NCBI RefSeq assembly: GCF_048266365.1
Contig: NZ_JBLWZP010000002.1
Span: 372,001 to 436,000, forward strand
Direction: 5' to 3'
DNA length: 64,000 bases
Source: Galbibacter sp048266365
GTDB lineage: Bacteria; Bacteroidota; Bacteroidia; Flavobacteriales; Flavobacteriaceae
Positions 34,534 to 43,983 of the stretch are shown piece by piece. The notes under the pieces are model-generated. The model saw nothing but the letters and a program-made list of their open reading frames with translations. It ran no database searches and was not told where the DNA came from. The position numbers and the translations under genes were made by a program. Every line of letters starts with the position of its first letter. Position 1 is the first letter of the stretch.

Positions 34534-37026
34534 TTAGTTAAGTCGTATGCTAATCGACCCTTGCTTAAGACCAGGAGCAGTAGCTGTAAGTACCAGTTCT
34601 CCTTTTTGGCGATCAGCTTGAACGATGACCAGACACTTCCCGTTAAAGGCCTTGTGCGTATCGCCCTTAAAGCTTTCGTGATTGGTAGGGTCACCGTTGG
34701 CCATTCCGATTATTTTTCCTGGACCTTCTAATGAAAAGGAAATTTGATCACCGGCTCTAGGGGCGATAATTCCATTTTTATCTAAAACCTCAACAGTGAT
34801 AAAGGACAAATCCTTGCCATCGGCCTGAATGGTTTCTCTGTCGGCAATTAATGAAAGTTGTGAGGCGGCTCCTGAGCTCTTCACCTCTTGTTCTAGAACA
34901 ACCTTACCGTCTTTTCGTGAAATCGCTTTTAGGGTTCCTTCTTCAAAAGGGACGCTCCACATCAGGTGAAGCTCATCGTTCTGCTTGGATTTTGTCCCTA
35001 AGGATTTTCCATTTAAAAACAGTTCGACTTGATCAGCATTATTGTAATAAACCCAGACATCCACTAGGGTATCTGCATCCCAATTCCAATGAGGAAATAC
35101 GTGCAATACAGGCGTAGTTGTCCATTCACTTTGATACATATAATAGACATCCTTTGGAAAACCTGCTAGGTCGACAATTCCAAAATACGAACTTCGCGAT
35201 GGCCATATATATGGCGTTGGTTCACCAATATAATCAAAGCCTGTCCAAACAAACATACCGGATAGAAAATCATGTTTTTTAATAATCTTCCAAACCTCTT
35301 CATGTAGTGAACCCCATGGGGTCCGTACCTGATCAAAAGCCGACACGGTATTTCCTTTATTCCCATTGGTAAATTCCAAATCCCAACGTACAGGCCATAT
35401 TTTCGTTGTATCTGATGGAAATTCATAATAGCCCCGAGTCTGTAATCCGGAGGTTGTTTCCGAAGCTATAAAAGGCGTGTTAGGAAAATTATTTTGATGA
35501 TCTTCATACGTTTGATGGGCATAATTATACCCTATAAGATCCAAGGCACCTGAGCCTGCTAGTGCATTTGGCTCCGCAGCTGTATCTTCAAATTGCAAAG
35601 TAACTTCTTTATTCCTGATATGGATTGGAGGGTTCATCCCGGCAGTAACCAATCGGGTTGTATCTAGGCTCTTGACTATAGCCGAGAGTTCTCTACCGAT
35701 TTCAGCTCCTTCTGGACTCCATTGTTCCGGTATTTCATTTCCGATACTCCACATAAAAACACTAGGATGATTTCTGTCTCTTAGAATTTGATCCTCCAAA
35801 TCTTTCTTATGCCATTGTTCCCAAACCTTGGCGTAGTCATTTGGATTCTTAGCATGTGCCCACATATCGAAGGCTTCATCCATAACAATGAATCCCATTT
35901 GATCACAGAGGTCTAGTAGTTCTGGCGAAGGAGGATTATGAGCCGTACGAACACCATTGACCCCCATGGCTTTCATAATTTCTAATTTTCGCTCTATGGC
36001 CCTTGTGTTTATGGCAGCGCCAAGTGGTCCTAAATCATGGTGCAAGCAAACACCTTTTATTTTGGTTTGCTTCCCATTTAAAATAAAACCTTTGTCCAGA
36101 TCAAACTTAAAACTACGAATACCAAAACCGGTCTGTTTTTGGTCTATAAGTTCACCGTCAATTAAAATTTCTGTAACAGCGGTATACAATTCAGGGGCCA
36201 AATCAGACCAAAGTTTAGGTGCTCTGACATCAAGTTTCTGAATTACTTTTTGGGTACCATCAGGTTGAATTGAAAACTCATTTTGAGTATGTGTGACTTC
36301 TTGACCGTCTTTTAATACCCGTGTACGAAGGATAGCTGTTTTTTCAGTAGTATTGGTATTTCGAATTGAAGTCTCTAAACGGACTTCTGCCAAGTCTTTT
36401 GACACCTTAGGTGTAGTGATAAATGTCCCCCAAGTATCTACAAAGAGTTTTTCTGTGGTCTTTAGCCATACATTGCGGTAGATACCGGACCCGGAATACC
36501 AACGAGAATTAGGTTGTTTGCTGTTGTCTACCTTTACCAAAACCTGGTTGGACTGGCCAAAATTCAAGTAAGGGGTTAAATCATATTCAAACCCTATATA
36601 ACCATTAGGTCTATTGCCAAGATAATGACCATTTATCCATACTTCACTATTGCAGTATACCCCGTCGAACATAATACTAATGCGTTTAGAATTATCTTCC
36701 TTTTCAATCGTGAAGTCCTTTTTATACCATCCCAGCCCTCCGGTAAGATATCCTCCTCCATGGCCCACAGGGCTTTCTTTATCAAAGGACCCTTCTATAC
36801 TCCAATCATGTGGCAGCTCTAGCCTTCTCCATGGGATGTGCTCCGAGATTGAATCTCCTATTGCAGTACTGTCCACAAGATAAAAATCCCAGTTCTGATT
36901 AAATGCTAGTTTTCTGGAGTTGGTTTCTTTTTGCGGTGCAACTGTAGTACTACAAGCACCAAAGAAAAGGATCACGCTAATTACTAACAAGCCCCTTAGA
37001 GGCTTGATAAAAAATAAGTGTCTCAT
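34534..37026 (-). CDS. GH2 beta-glycosidase lipoprotein
   Basis: An 830-residue lipoprotein (lipobox FFGAC, Cys25). The GH2 order is visible: sugar-binding jelly roll (about 40 to 200), immunoglobulin-like domain (200 to 310), and a TIM barrel with acid/base Glu431 (WSIGNE) and nucleophile Glu523 (FIASETTSG). DUF4982-like and Ig-like C-terminal domains follow. It belongs to the beta-galactosidase/beta-glucuronidase-like branch common in Bacteroidota; the sugar cannot be decided by eye. Together with GH97 it forms a two-enzyme unit behind the xylose genes, separated from xylA by 183 bases containing a large hairpin. Confidence 0.9.
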   Translation of the reverse strand: MRHLFFIKPLRGLLVISVILFFGACSTTVAPQKETNSRKLAFNQNWDFYLVDSTAIGDSISEHIPWRRLELPHDWSIEGSFDKESPVGHGGGYLTGGLGWYKKDFTIEKEDNSKRISIMFDGVYCNSEVWINGHYLGNRPNGYIGFEYDLTPYLNFGQSNQVLVKVDNSKQPNSRWYSGSGIYRNVWLKTTEKLFVDTWGTFITTPKVSKDLAEVRLETSIRNTNTTEKTAILRTRVLKDGQEVTHTQNEFSIQPDGTQKVIQKLDVRAPKLWSDLAPELYTAVTEILIDGELIDQKQTGFGIRSFKFDLDKGFILNGKQTKIKGVCLHHDLGPLGAAINTRAIERKLEIMKAMGVNGVRTAHNPPSPELLDLCDQMGFIVMDEAFDMWAHAKNPNDYAKVWEQWHKKDLEDQILRDRNHPSVFMWSIGNEIPEQWSPEGAEIGRELSAIVKSLDTTRLVTAGMNPPIHIRNKEVTLQFEDTAAEPNALAGSGALDLIGYNYAHQTYEDHQNNFPNTPFIASETTSGLQTRGYYEFPSDTTKIWPVRWDLEFTNGNKGNTVSAFDQVRTPWGSLHEEVWKIIKKHDFLSGMFVWTGFDYIGEPTPYIWPSRSSYFGIVDLAGFPKDVYYMYQSEWTTTPVLHVFPHWNWDADTLVDVWVYYNNADQVELFLNGKSLGTKSKQNDELHLMWSVPFEEGTLKAISRKDGKVVLEQEVKSSGAASQLSLIADRETIQADGKDLSFITVEVLDKNGIIAPRAGDQISFSLEGPGKIIGMANGDPTNHESFKGDTHKAFNGKCLVIVQADRQKGELVLTATAPGLKQGSISIRLN

Positions 37027-37103
37027 TTATTCAAAAAGATTAAAAGCAGTACCGAGAGTCCGTATAGCATCCCTGCACTGCGTAAATTAGTTAGTTTGAA
37101 AGA

Positions 37104-37168
37104 GAAAAAGCATGCAAAATTCGATCATAGGAAATTTATTTTCCAAAACCTTATTTACATGCTTTTTC
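37104..37168 (-). terminator. Large hairpin between xylA and the GH2 gene
   Basis: GAAAAAGCATG (37104-37114) and CATGCTTTTTC (37158-37168) form a perfect 11-bp outer stem; inside lies GGAAA/TTTCC. Reading the minus strand, the distal arm ends in a T-rich run, consistent with termination after xylA. It may instead be a processing or partial read-through element. Confidence 0.5.
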
Positions 37169-37209
37169 ATAAAAATTAAGTATTAGTTTGAATACCGTAT
37201 TACCATAAT

Positions 37210-38523
37210 CTAAATCGCGTTGGCAATAAGTTGTTCGTACAACTCTTGTTTTCCGCTGATTTGTGCTGGTTCGCCATTGGCTCTTGCGATATCGCTTAGC
37301 TCCTCTAGGCTGAGTTCTCCTTTTTCAAAACGAGCTCCGTTACCTTGATCATAACTACTGTAACGCTGTTGTCTTAAATCGGTAAAGTTACTTTCCTTTA
37401 ATATATTGTCCGCGCAGATAAGTCCTCTTGCAAAGATGTCCATTCCTGCAATATGAGCGATAAATTTGTCTTCCAAGTCGGTAGAGTTTCTTCGAACTTT
37501 AGCATCAAAATTAACACCACCGCTACCTAGTCCACCACCTTGTAAGATCACTAACATAGCTTCAGTAATTTCATATAGGTTCAATGGGAATTGATCTGTA
37601 TCCCATCCGTTTTGATAATCTCCACGGTTGGCATCAATACTTCCCAACATACCACTATCAATAGCAACTTGTAACTCATGTTCAAAAGTATGACCTGCCA
37701 ATGTAGCGTGGTTCACCTCAATGTTTAATTTGAAATCTTTTTCAAGACCATATTTGTTTATAAAACCTAAACAAGTAGCAGAATCAAAGTCGTATTGATG
37801 TTTTGTTGGCTCCATTGGTTTAGGCTCAATTAAGAAAGTGCCTTGAAATCCTTGTTTTCTAGCGTAATCTCTAGCAGTACTCAAGAACATTGCCATATGA
37901 TCCAACTCACGTTTCATATTGGTGTTCAGTAGGCTCATATAACCTTCTCTACCACCCCAGAACACGTAATTCTCACCACCAAGAGCTACCGTGGCATCAA
38001 TAGCTATTTTAACCTGAGCACCTGCATAAGCAAGCACGTCAAAATTTGGATTAGTTGCAGCCCCATTCATATATCTAGGATTGCTGAATAAATTTGAAGT
38101 TCCCCACAATAATTTAATTCCAGTATCCTGTTGTTTTTGTTTTGCATAGTCAACCATGGTTTGAATACGGGTCTCAAATTCAGCTAAAGAAGGAGCTTCA
38201 TCAACAACATCTACATCGTGAAAACAATAATAAGGCGTACCTAATTTATTCATAAATTCAAATGCAGCATCCATTTTTGCTTTAGCGCGGTCAATAGCAT
38301 CAGCGTGTTGATCCCAAGCGAATACTTCTGTAGGTGCTCCAAAAGGATCTCCACCTTTGTTGTTAAAAGTATGCCAGTAAGCTGTTGCAAATCTTAGATG
38401 TTCTTTTAAAGTTTTACCACCGACAACGCGGTTTTCATCATACCATTTAAAGGCTAACGGATTCTTACTATCTCTACCTTCAAATTTTATTTTATCAATG
38501 TTTTTAAAATAAGTTGTACTCAT
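37210..38523 (-). CDS. xylA: Xylose isomerase
   Basis: Converts D-xylose to D-xylulose (metal-dependent TIM barrel). It has 437 residues, the class II length. Active-site segments are YCFHDVDVVDE (catalytic His with Asp), FLIEPKPMEPTKHQYDFD (metal Glu and Lys), NIEVNHATLAGHTFEHEL and GSIDANRGDYQNGWDTDQFP. It follows xylB with a 42-base gap, and the transporter and kinase lie upstream on the same strand, giving a complete xylose uptake and catabolism operon. Confidence 0.97.
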   Translation of the reverse strand: MSTTYFKNIDKIKFEGRDSKNPLAFKWYDENRVVGGKTLKEHLRFATAYWHTFNNKGGDPFGAPTEVFAWDQHADAIDRAKAKMDAAFEFMNKLGTPYYCFHDVDVVDEAPSLAEFETRIQTMVDYAKQKQQDTGIKLLWGTSNLFSNPRYMNGAATNPNFDVLAYAGAQVKIAIDATVALGGENYVFWGGREGYMSLLNTNMKRELDHMAMFLSTARDYARKQGFQGTFLIEPKPMEPTKHQYDFDSATCLGFINKYGLEKDFKLNIEVNHATLAGHTFEHELQVAIDSGMLGSIDANRGDYQNGWDTDQFPLNLYEITEAMLVILQGGGLGSGGVNFDAKVRRNSTDLEDKFIAHIAGMDIFARGLICADNILKESNFTDLRQQRYSSYDQGNGARFEKGELSLEELSDIARANGEPAQISGKQELYEQLIANAI

Positions 38524-38565
38524 AGTTAATGGATTTATATGCTATTAATATGTTTTATGAATGTG

Positions 38566-40047
38566 TTATATATTATTTTTCCAGTTTTCATAGATCTCCC
38601 TATAAACTGCAACCAGTTCAGGATCCGGATCCAATCGCTCTAAACAAGCCAATCCTTCAAAGGTTTCTTCAACACTCTTGTAATACCCTAGACCGTATGC
38701 TGCACCTCTAGCTGCACCTTCTGCACCTGAGGTATTATAAAGTTCGAGACTTGTATTGGTGGTGTGAATAAAGACCTCTCTAAAGACAGGGTTTAAGAAT
38801 AAGTTTGAATTTCCAGCGCGAACAACCTTGCCTTCCACTCCTACCTCTCTCATTATTTCGAAACCATAATGCATCGCAAAAACGATACCTTCGCAGGCAG
38901 CCCGAACAAACTCAGGAGTTTTGTGGATATTGAAATTCAGATTCTGTACACCTGAAAAAGCAGGTTTATTATTAAAAATACGTTCTACGCCATTACCGAA
39001 GGGGTAGAAACGCAGTCCCTTACTCCCGGGAGCAGTTTGTTTAGCAAGATCATTTAAAACCTCGTAATCAATTGCCTCCTCACGGTCCACCGACATTAGT
39101 TGTCGGATCCATTGGTATAAGATCCCAGAACCGTTAATACAGACCATCACCCCATTGCGTTTGTGATCGCTTTGGTTATTCACATGCAAAAAAGTGTTGA
39201 TACGATTGTTTTTATCATAATCATCCAGGCTACTCAAACCGTAAATCACGGCAGAAGTTCCTGCTGTAGTAGCAATCTCCCCGGGATTGGACACATTTAG
39301 CGACCAAGCATTGTTTGGTTGATCCCCTGCTCTATAGCTCACCACAGCTTCTTTAGAAATCCCTAGTTCAGTTGCGATATTAGAATCAATAGTTGCTTGC
39401 GCTCCAAAGTTGGGTACAATTTTAGGAACAAGAGCAGTAGAAATCCCCATGACATCCAATATTTCAGTTGCTAATCGGTTTTCTTTAAAATTCCAAAGTG
39501 CCGCTTCAGACAATCCCGACGTAGAGGTTTGTGCGACTCCTGTCAACTTTGTTGCAATAAAGTCACCTGGCAGCATGAAGTATTTTATCTTGGCATAAAG
39601 TTCAGGCTGATTCTCTTTAACCCATTTTAATTTAGAAGCTGTAAAATTCCCTGGCGATCCCAAAATTTGTTCTTGACAACTTTGAGTACCAATGGCCTCA
39701 TAATAATGTTGACCAATCTCTGCAGCACGACTATCGCACCAAATAATAGAAGGACGAAGTGGCTCTAAATTTTCATCAACCACGACCAAACCGTGCATTT
39801 GATATGCGATCCCAATTCCGGTTACGGACTGAAAATCTACACCAGTTTGTGCTTTTAGTTCCGTAACACCCTGTTTCACATACGCCCACCACTGCTTAGG
39901 ATCCTGCTCGGCCCAGCCATGTTTTGGTGCATGAATCTCCATCTCGTGCTTCGGAACAGTAACACCGTGCAGTGTCTTATTAGATTCACCATCCAAAAGG
40001 GATAGTTTAATGGATGAACTTCCTAAATCGATTCCTAAGAAATACAT
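38566..40047 (-). CDS. xylB: Xylulokinase (FGGY family)
   Basis: Phosphorylates D-xylulose to xylulose 5-phosphate, the entry to the pentose phosphate pathway. It has 493 residues with the actin-like ATPase fold: FLGIDLGSSSIKLSL phosphate loop, GIAYQMHGLVVVD, the catalytic Asp in YRAGDQPNNAWSLN, and the C-terminal adenosine motif RAGNSNLFLNPVF. The position between xylA and the symporter supports xylulose over other FGGY substrates. Confidence 0.95.
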   Translation of the reverse strand: MYFLGIDLGSSSIKLSLLDGESNKTLHGVTVPKHEMEIHAPKHGWAEQDPKQWWAYVKQGVTELKAQTGVDFQSVTGIGIAYQMHGLVVVDENLEPLRPSIIWCDSRAAEIGQHYYEAIGTQSCQEQILGSPGNFTASKLKWVKENQPELYAKIKYFMLPGDFIATKLTGVAQTSTSGLSEAALWNFKENRLATEILDVMGISTALVPKIVPNFGAQATIDSNIATELGISKEAVVSYRAGDQPNNAWSLNVSNPGEIATTAGTSAVIYGLSSLDDYDKNNRINTFLHVNNQSDHKRNGVMVCINGSGILYQWIRQLMSVDREEAIDYEVLNDLAKQTAPGSKGLRFYPFGNGVERIFNNKPAFSGVQNLNFNIHKTPEFVRAACEGIVFAMHYGFEIMREVGVEGKVVRAGNSNLFLNPVFREVFIHTTNTSLELYNTSGAEGAARGAAYGLGYYKSVEETFEGLACLERLDPDPELVAVYREIYENWKNNI

Positions 40048-40081
40048 ACGCTTTATTTCGTTTAATTTAATTTTTGACTGT

Positions 40082-41698
40082 TTAATTTTCTTTCTTTGGC
40101 TCCCATATTTGTTCCATTTCTTCTAGAGTTTTACCCTTGGTTTCAGGAACGAATTTCAATATAAATATTCCAGATAACACAGCCATTATACCGTAGACCC
40201 AATACGCAAATCCATTGTGGAATGTTTCAGTCAAATAAGTATTGTTGTTCATCATAGGGAAGGTCCAAGAGACTAATAAGTTAGCCAGCCATTGAACTGC
40301 CACGGCAATAGCCATAGCCCCTTTGATTTTATTTGGAAAGATTTCAGAAAGTAATACCCAAGTAACAGGACCCCATGACACCGCGAAAGCAGCGATATAT
40401 AACAACATGAGAAGCAAAGCTGCCATCCCTGTGTTCTGTACAAATAAAACAGTCCCTAATCCTATCATACTAACGGCCATAATTGCACTTCCTATAAACA
40501 TCAACTTCTTACGTCCAAATTTATCTACAGTAAATATTGCTACCACGGTAAAGATCAGATTAATAACCCCAACGATAATGGTTTGCAACATAGAAGCATC
40601 GGTTTTCATCCCCATTCCTTTAAATATCTCTGGAGCGTAATACAACACCACATTAATACCGACGAACTGCTGAAAAACAGATAACAATAAGCCGATTACG
40701 ATGATACCCCATCCATAGCTTAACCAAGGTGCTTTCTTAACATCAAAGGATTTCTTTATCTCCGATAGAATAACGGTAGCTCTTGTAGTACCATTATATT
40801 TTGTAAGGGTTTCAATAGCTGCCTCATCATTGCCTTTAAGCACCTGAAAACGCGGTGTTTTTGGAACAAAGAACAATGTAGCTAAAAACAATATAGCCGG
40901 AATACATTCCGAGAGGAACATATAACGCCATCCAACGGTGTTGATCCACTGGTCAGATTGCCCTTTGACTATGAAGTAATTTACAAAATAAACGATTAAC
41001 ATCCCTCCAACTATGGCAAGTTGATTACAAGATACCAACTTTCCACGGATATTTGCAGGGGCCATTTCAGCAATATACAAAGGTGCCAACATACTCGCTA
41101 AACCTACTCCAATACCACCGATAATTCTATAGACAATAAATGCCGATAAATTACCGCTAGAAAAAGGATTTAAAAGCTCTGGATACCCCGATCCTATAGC
41201 AGAAATTAAAAATAGAAATGCCGCAATCAGCAATCCATTTCTCCTACCTACAGAATTAGCAACCCGATCTCCTAGGGAGGCACCGATAATACATCCCACC
41301 AATGCACTACTGACCATAAAGCCCAGAATAGAATTGGTTAACGTCTCCGTAAGTGCCGTTTCTTGTGAAACGAAATTCACATATAAGAGCCCTCCTCCTA
41401 CTACAAACATAAGCACTATTAATGCTATCGCAGTTGTACGTTTAAAGAACCTAAAAAAGAATGCGCCAAAGAGTCCAAAGACCGTCAAGCACGAAAGTAC
41501 TATGATGGCTTTATATTGTTCAATTGCCGAATTCGCCAGAACAGGGTCTGTGCTCAGTTCATCAATAAAAAAACTTCGAAGTGCGCCCACTGCTCCTGAA
41601 ATTACAGCAGTGTCGTAACCGAATAATAAGCCTCCTAGGCTTGCTACGGCAGTAATGAGGTAAACATTACTAGATTTTGTTTTGGTTAGATCATCCAT
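40082..41698 (-). CDS. xylE: Sugar/H+ symporter, MFS (xylose transporter type)
   Basis: Inner-membrane major facilitator of 538 residues with about 12 transmembrane helices and an enlarged loop between helices 2 and 4. Sugar-porter signatures are GGLLFGYDTAVISGA, RRNG after helix 4, YIAEMAPANIRG, DKFGRKKLM and PETKGKTLEEME at the C-terminus. QQFVGINVVLYYAPEIF matches the XylE sugar-binding helix 7. First gene of the xyl operon; a 15-bp palindrome lies 15 bases upstream. Xylose is inferred from the adjacent xylB and xylA. Confidence 0.92.
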   Translation of the reverse strand: MDDLTKTKSSNVYLITAVASLGGLLFGYDTAVISGAVGALRSFFIDELSTDPVLANSAIEQYKAIIVLSCLTVFGLFGAFFFRFFKRTTAIALIVLMFVVGGGLLYVNFVSQETALTETLTNSILGFMVSSALVGCIIGASLGDRVANSVGRRNGLLIAAFLFLISAIGSGYPELLNPFSSGNLSAFIVYRIIGGIGVGLASMLAPLYIAEMAPANIRGKLVSCNQLAIVGGMLIVYFVNYFIVKGQSDQWINTVGWRYMFLSECIPAILFLATLFFVPKTPRFQVLKGNDEAAIETLTKYNGTTRATVILSEIKKSFDVKKAPWLSYGWGIIVIGLLLSVFQQFVGINVVLYYAPEIFKGMGMKTDASMLQTIIVGVINLIFTVVAIFTVDKFGRKKLMFIGSAIMAVSMIGLGTVLFVQNTGMAALLLMLLYIAAFAVSWGPVTWVLLSEIFPNKIKGAMAIAVAVQWLANLLVSWTFPMMNNNTYLTETFHNGFAYWVYGIMAVLSGIFILKFVPETKGKTLEEMEQIWEPKKEN

Positions 41699-41712
41699 TA
41701 ATAGTCAGTTAA

Positions 41713-41727
41713 ACTATAACTTATAGT
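41713..41727. promoter_or_regulatory. Palindrome in the xyl operon promoter region
   Basis: ACTATAA, one central C, TTATAGT: a perfect 15-bp palindrome 15 bases from the symporter start in the 175-base divergent region shared with the NrtR-like regulator. A likely operator for that regulator (inference). Confidence 0.5.
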
Positions 41728-41873
41728 ATATTTGACTACAATACTAATCATTAATTTCCTTTTATTCAAAAATTATTACACAAAACTGTAGAAACGCTAA
41801 TATTTAACACAAATACCAACACATATAAAGATTTTTTGTATATATGCACTCTAAATAATTCAGTCACTTAAAA

Positions 41874-42593
41874 ATGGTAAAAAAATTTATAGACGAGGAA
41901 TCCGGAAAGCTTATAGAAGAGAAAGTGATGAATGCCATTACAATTGACTGTGTAATATTTGGTTTTGATCAAGGACGACTAGAGGTATTGCTCGTCGAGC
42001 ATGGTACGGGAATAAGCAAAGGAAAATGGGGGCTTCCGGGAGGATGGATTAAAGAGGATGAAAGCATCGACGATGCAGCCAATAGGGTACTTAGGGAGCT
42101 TACTGGCATCGAAGATTTATACCTTGAACAATTAAAAGCCTTTGGCGATCCCAAACGTTTCCCTTTAGGTCGTGTCATTACCATTGGATATTATGCACTC
42201 ATTAAAAAAGCGGACTATGATGTCAAGGCTGGATTCACGGCCTCCGACGCAAAATGGTATACCATGGATCAGGTTAAGGACATGATTTATGACCATAAGG
42301 AAATTTTATCTTATAGCCTAAAACACCTTAGAAACAGAGTACGTCAAGCCCCTATTGGGTTTAATCTACTACCAGAGAAATTTACACTTTTACAACTTAT
42401 GCAACTCTACCAAGAGGTGCTTAATATAGAACTAGACAAGCCAAACTTTAGAAGAAAAATACTAAAAATGAAGCTACTAGTCGATCTAAAAGAAAAAGAA
42501 AAAAACGTATCCCACAGAGCTGCCAAGCTTTATAAATTTGATCCTGATATATACAAAAGGCTTACAGATAAGGGCTTTAATTTTGAAATTTGA
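41874..42593 (+). CDS. NrtR/AraR-like regulator: Nudix sensor plus winged helix
   Basis: A 239-residue protein with an N-terminal Nudix domain (about 20 to 150) and a C-terminal winged-helix DNA-binding domain (about 155 to 230, FTLLQLMQLYQEVLNIELDKPNFRRK). The Nudix box reads GWIKEDE, seven residues, then RVLRELTGI. The usual RE is RV and EE is EL, so hydrolase activity is probably lost and the domain serves as a ligand sensor, as in NrtR-family sugar regulators such as Bacteroides AraR. Divergent from the xylose genes, it is the expected xylose-responsive repressor. Confidence 0.88.
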   Translation: MVKKFIDEESGKLIEEKVMNAITIDCVIFGFDQGRLEVLLVEHGTGISKGKWGLPGGWIKEDESIDDAANRVLRELTGIEDLYLEQLKAFGDPKRFPLGRVITIGYYALIKKADYDVKAGFTASDAKWYTMDQVKDMIYDHKEILSYSLKHLRNRVRQAPIGFNLLPEKFTLLQLMQLYQEVLNIELDKPNFRRKILKMKLLVDLKEKEKNVSHRAAKLYKFDPDIYKRLTDKGFNFEI

Positions 42594-42651
42594 TTGAAAA
42601 ATTAGCAATCACTTCTAGCGAATTCTACACAAGTTTAGTTACTTTAGCACT

Positions 42652-43419
42652 ATGTTAAAGATTGTTCTGTTAGGTGGTGGAAATGTTGCACACCAACTAT
42701 TTACCCAGGTATCTAAAAATTCAGAAGTTGACCTTGTTCAATGGTATAACCGCAACATAGTTGCTATTGAAAAATTTGAGCAACAAACAGCGATCACGGA
42801 TCAACTCGAAAACCTTAAGGAGGCTGATATTTATATTATTGCAGTTAGTGACATTGCAATCGCAGAAATTTCTTCCGCCCTTCCCTTTCAAGATAGATTT
42901 GTAGTACATACCTCAGGAAACACAAGCATGGAAGCCATTGATTCTAAAAACCGCCGTGGGGTGTATTATCCATTGCAGAGTTTTAGTAAGGACAAACAGC
43001 TACAATGGCCGGAAATTCCATTGCTTATAGAAGCCGCTGAGGAAAAGGATTTAGAGCTTCTACAAAAGCTAGCTAAAAGTATGACTGACAAGGTATATAT
43101 GATAAATTCTCAACAACGAAGCGGCATTCATTTAACGGCTGTATTTGTAAATAATTTTGTCAATCACATGTATACCATCGGGGCTGACTTATGTGATCAA
43201 GAGCAAATTCCTTTTGAAATTTTTTTTCCCCTGATCAATCAAACCACAAAATCTTTAAATACCACTCCCCCAAAAGCCTCTCAAACGGGTCCAGCAGTTC
43301 GGGGAGATCTTAACACTATTTCGTCCCACTTGGAGCAATTGACAAATCCATTACACAAAGAAATTTATAAATCGATTACTAGATCCATATTAAATACCCA
43401 TGGAAGAGAAAAGTTATAA
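42652..43419 (+). CDS. Rossmann-fold DUF2520 protein
   Basis: A 255-residue protein with an N-terminal NAD(P)-binding Rossmann domain (IVLLGGGNVAHQLF, about 1 to 125) and a C-terminal helical DUF2520 domain (SGIHLTAVFVNNFVNHMY onward). The family resembles NADP oxidoreductases and ketopantoate reductases, but the reaction is unknown. It overlaps the next gene (KdsC-like) by 20 bases and is followed by maf, an order I remember from other Flavobacteriaceae, so they form a small operon. Confidence 0.88.
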   Translation: MLKIVLLGGGNVAHQLFTQVSKNSEVDLVQWYNRNIVAIEKFEQQTAITDQLENLKEADIYIIAVSDIAIAEISSALPFQDRFVVHTSGNTSMEAIDSKNRRGVYYPLQSFSKDKQLQWPEIPLLIEAAEEKDLELLQKLAKSMTDKVYMINSQQRSGIHLTAVFVNNFVNHMYTIGADLCDQEQIPFEIFFPLINQTTKSLNTTPPKASQTGPAVRGDLNTISSHLEQLTNPLHKEIYKSITRSILNTHGREKL

Positions 43420-43930
43420 AGAATACCTAGAAAACATCACCACCTTCATCTTTGATATAGACGGCGTATTAACCGACGGAAGCCTTGTCATTACCACTGA
43501 GGGAGAAATGCTGCGCACCATGAATGTCAAAGATGGATACGCGATAAAAACTGCCTTGACAAAAGGTTATAACGTTTGTATTATTTCTGGGGGAAGTAAT
43601 CCTGGAGTTCGATCACGGTTAAAGGGATTGGGTGTTACTGATATTCACCTTGGTGTAAGTGATAAAGTAGAAACGCTGGAAGAATACTTAGACATCTACA
43701 ATATTAAACCAGAGCAAGCGCTATACATGGGTGATGATATCCCAGATTATCATGTTATGAAAATGGTGGGATTACCATGCTGTCCAAATGATGCCGTTGC
43801 AGAAATTAAAGCAATTTCAAAATACATCTCCCACAAACAAGGTGGAAAAGGATGTGTACGAGACGTCATTGAACAAGTTCTAAAAGTTCAAGGAAATTGG
43901 AAGGACAACTACGATGCCCAGTATGACTAA
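43400..43930 (+). CDS. kdsC: HAD-family phosphatase, KdsC-like
   Basis: A 176-residue C0-type HAD hydrolase. The nucleophile motif is FDIDGVLTDG (Asp and Asp two residues later), motif II is IISGGSN, and motif III/IV is YMGDDIPDYHVM. This matches 3-deoxy-D-manno-octulosonate 8-phosphate phosphatase, which makes Kdo for lipopolysaccharide, though sugar-acid relatives share the fold. It overlaps the DUF2520 gene and precedes maf by 53 bases. No other Kdo gene is in the window, so the substrate rests on similarity alone. Confidence 0.85.
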   Translation: MEEKSYKEYLENITTFIFDIDGVLTDGSLVITTEGEMLRTMNVKDGYAIKTALTKGYNVCIISGGSNPGVRSRLKGLGVTDIHLGVSDKVETLEEYLDIYNIKPEQALYMGDDIPDYHVMKMVGLPCCPNDAVAEIKAISKYISHKQGGKGCVRDVIEQVLKVQGNWKDNYDAQYD

Positions 43931-43983
43931 GGGTAGTTCATGCATTCAGGGATGACCAAAGCATTAAATTTACAGTAATCACT

